Translations under genes and position numbers: made by a program
NCBI GenBank assembly: GCA_025360945.1
Contig: JANYBE010000465.1
Span: 1 to 5,577 of the forward strand
Direction of reading: 5' to 3'
DNA length: 5,577 nt
Source of the DNA: Rhizobacter sp.
GTDB taxonomy: Bacteria; Pseudomonadota; Gammaproteobacteria; Burkholderiales; Burkholderiaceae_C
Notes under the pieces: model-generated
Seen by the model: only the letters and a program-made list of their open reading frames with translations
Told to the model about the DNA's origin: nothing
The model's database searches: none
Part shown: positions 5,347 to 5,577 of the stretch, piece after piece
How positions within the stretch are numbered: the stretch's first letter is position 1
Layout of the letters: every line of letters begins with the position of its first letter

Positions 5347-5577
5347 GAACGCCGCGGTCCAGGCCCAACCAAAAGGAGATTTCCCGGTTGCTCAGGCGAG
5401 CATGCAGTGATGGCACGACAGGTAAGACCGTGGTTGATCAAGCCCGCACCAGTCAACGCACCTCGAGTGCAACATGGCAATGGGGCGTCGACCAGCAGAT
5501 TCCACCAGGGACAGCGGGCAATTCAACGCCGCACATGAAGTCCGGATGTACAGCAGCAATCTTTACCTTCGAGCTGG
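5347..5577 (+). mobile_element. IS110/IS1111 3' non-coding region, possible guide-RNA remnant
   Basis: The 231 bases after the transposase stop hold no gene. They resemble, by recall, the conserved tail of IS1111-type elements: CCCAACCAAAAGGAGATTTC, then a perfect TGCTC-AGGC-GAGCA hairpin (5389-5402), ATGGCACGACAGGTAAGACC, and further on AAGTCCGGATGT near 5540. In IS1111-type members the region downstream of the transposase gene encodes the structured guide RNA (seekRNA or bridge RNA) that pairs with target and donor DNA. The guide RNA may therefore survive here without a functional transposase. The right end of the element is not recognised and probably lies beyond the window. Confidence 0.6.

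Noticed and set aside
1..5577. CRISPR array, tRNA or rRNA gene
   Set aside because: No regularly spaced repeats and no tRNA- or rRNA-like sequence were seen on either strand.

Overview
The window is GC-rich DNA that looks like the accessory genome of a high-GC beta- or gammaproteobacterium (Burkholderiales, Xanthomonadales or Pseudomonas type). It is probably a stretch of an integrative conjugative element, plasmid-derived island or related genomic island. This placement rests on the gene content (an LPD7-domain protein, a DUF1173 protein, an AbiE toxin-antitoxin pair and an IS110-family remnant) and on protein motifs recalled from those families; no database search was possible. Nearly all genes lie on the minus strand, so the biological reading order runs from right to left.

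Right end (about 4764-5577): a scar. The C-terminal part of an OmpA-like protein (minus strand) and the C-terminal part of an IS110-family transposase (plus strand) meet head to head near position 4950. Each has lost its 5' part at the same point. The transposase remnant is followed by at least 231 bp of its 3' non-coding region, where IS1111-type members of the family encode their guide (bridge/seek) RNA.

Middle (2305-4722): two intact, closely spaced minus-strand genes, an LPD7-domain protein (375 aa) and a DUF1173 protein (426 aa), separated by 9 nt. The OmpA-like fragment ends 41 nt upstream of the LPD7 gene, so the three were probably one operon before the deletion removed its front end and original promoter.

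Left-middle (745-2304): a complete type IV toxin-antitoxin operon, antitoxin AbiEi (207 aa) and nucleotidyltransferase toxin AbiEii (288 aa), overlapping by 8 nt. A 77-bp gap in front of it holds a plausible sigma-70 promoter and two perfect inverted repeats, likely the autoregulatory operator.

Left end (1-744): about 295 bp without a recognisable gene, containing inverted repeats and a short direct repeat. It is followed by the C-terminal part of a second AbiEii protein from a different subfamily. That protein has lost its start and nucleotidyltransferase core and runs off the window edge. The picture is of an island that carries one working addiction/defence module, the relic of another, and a transfer-associated operon damaged by a transposon-linked deletion.
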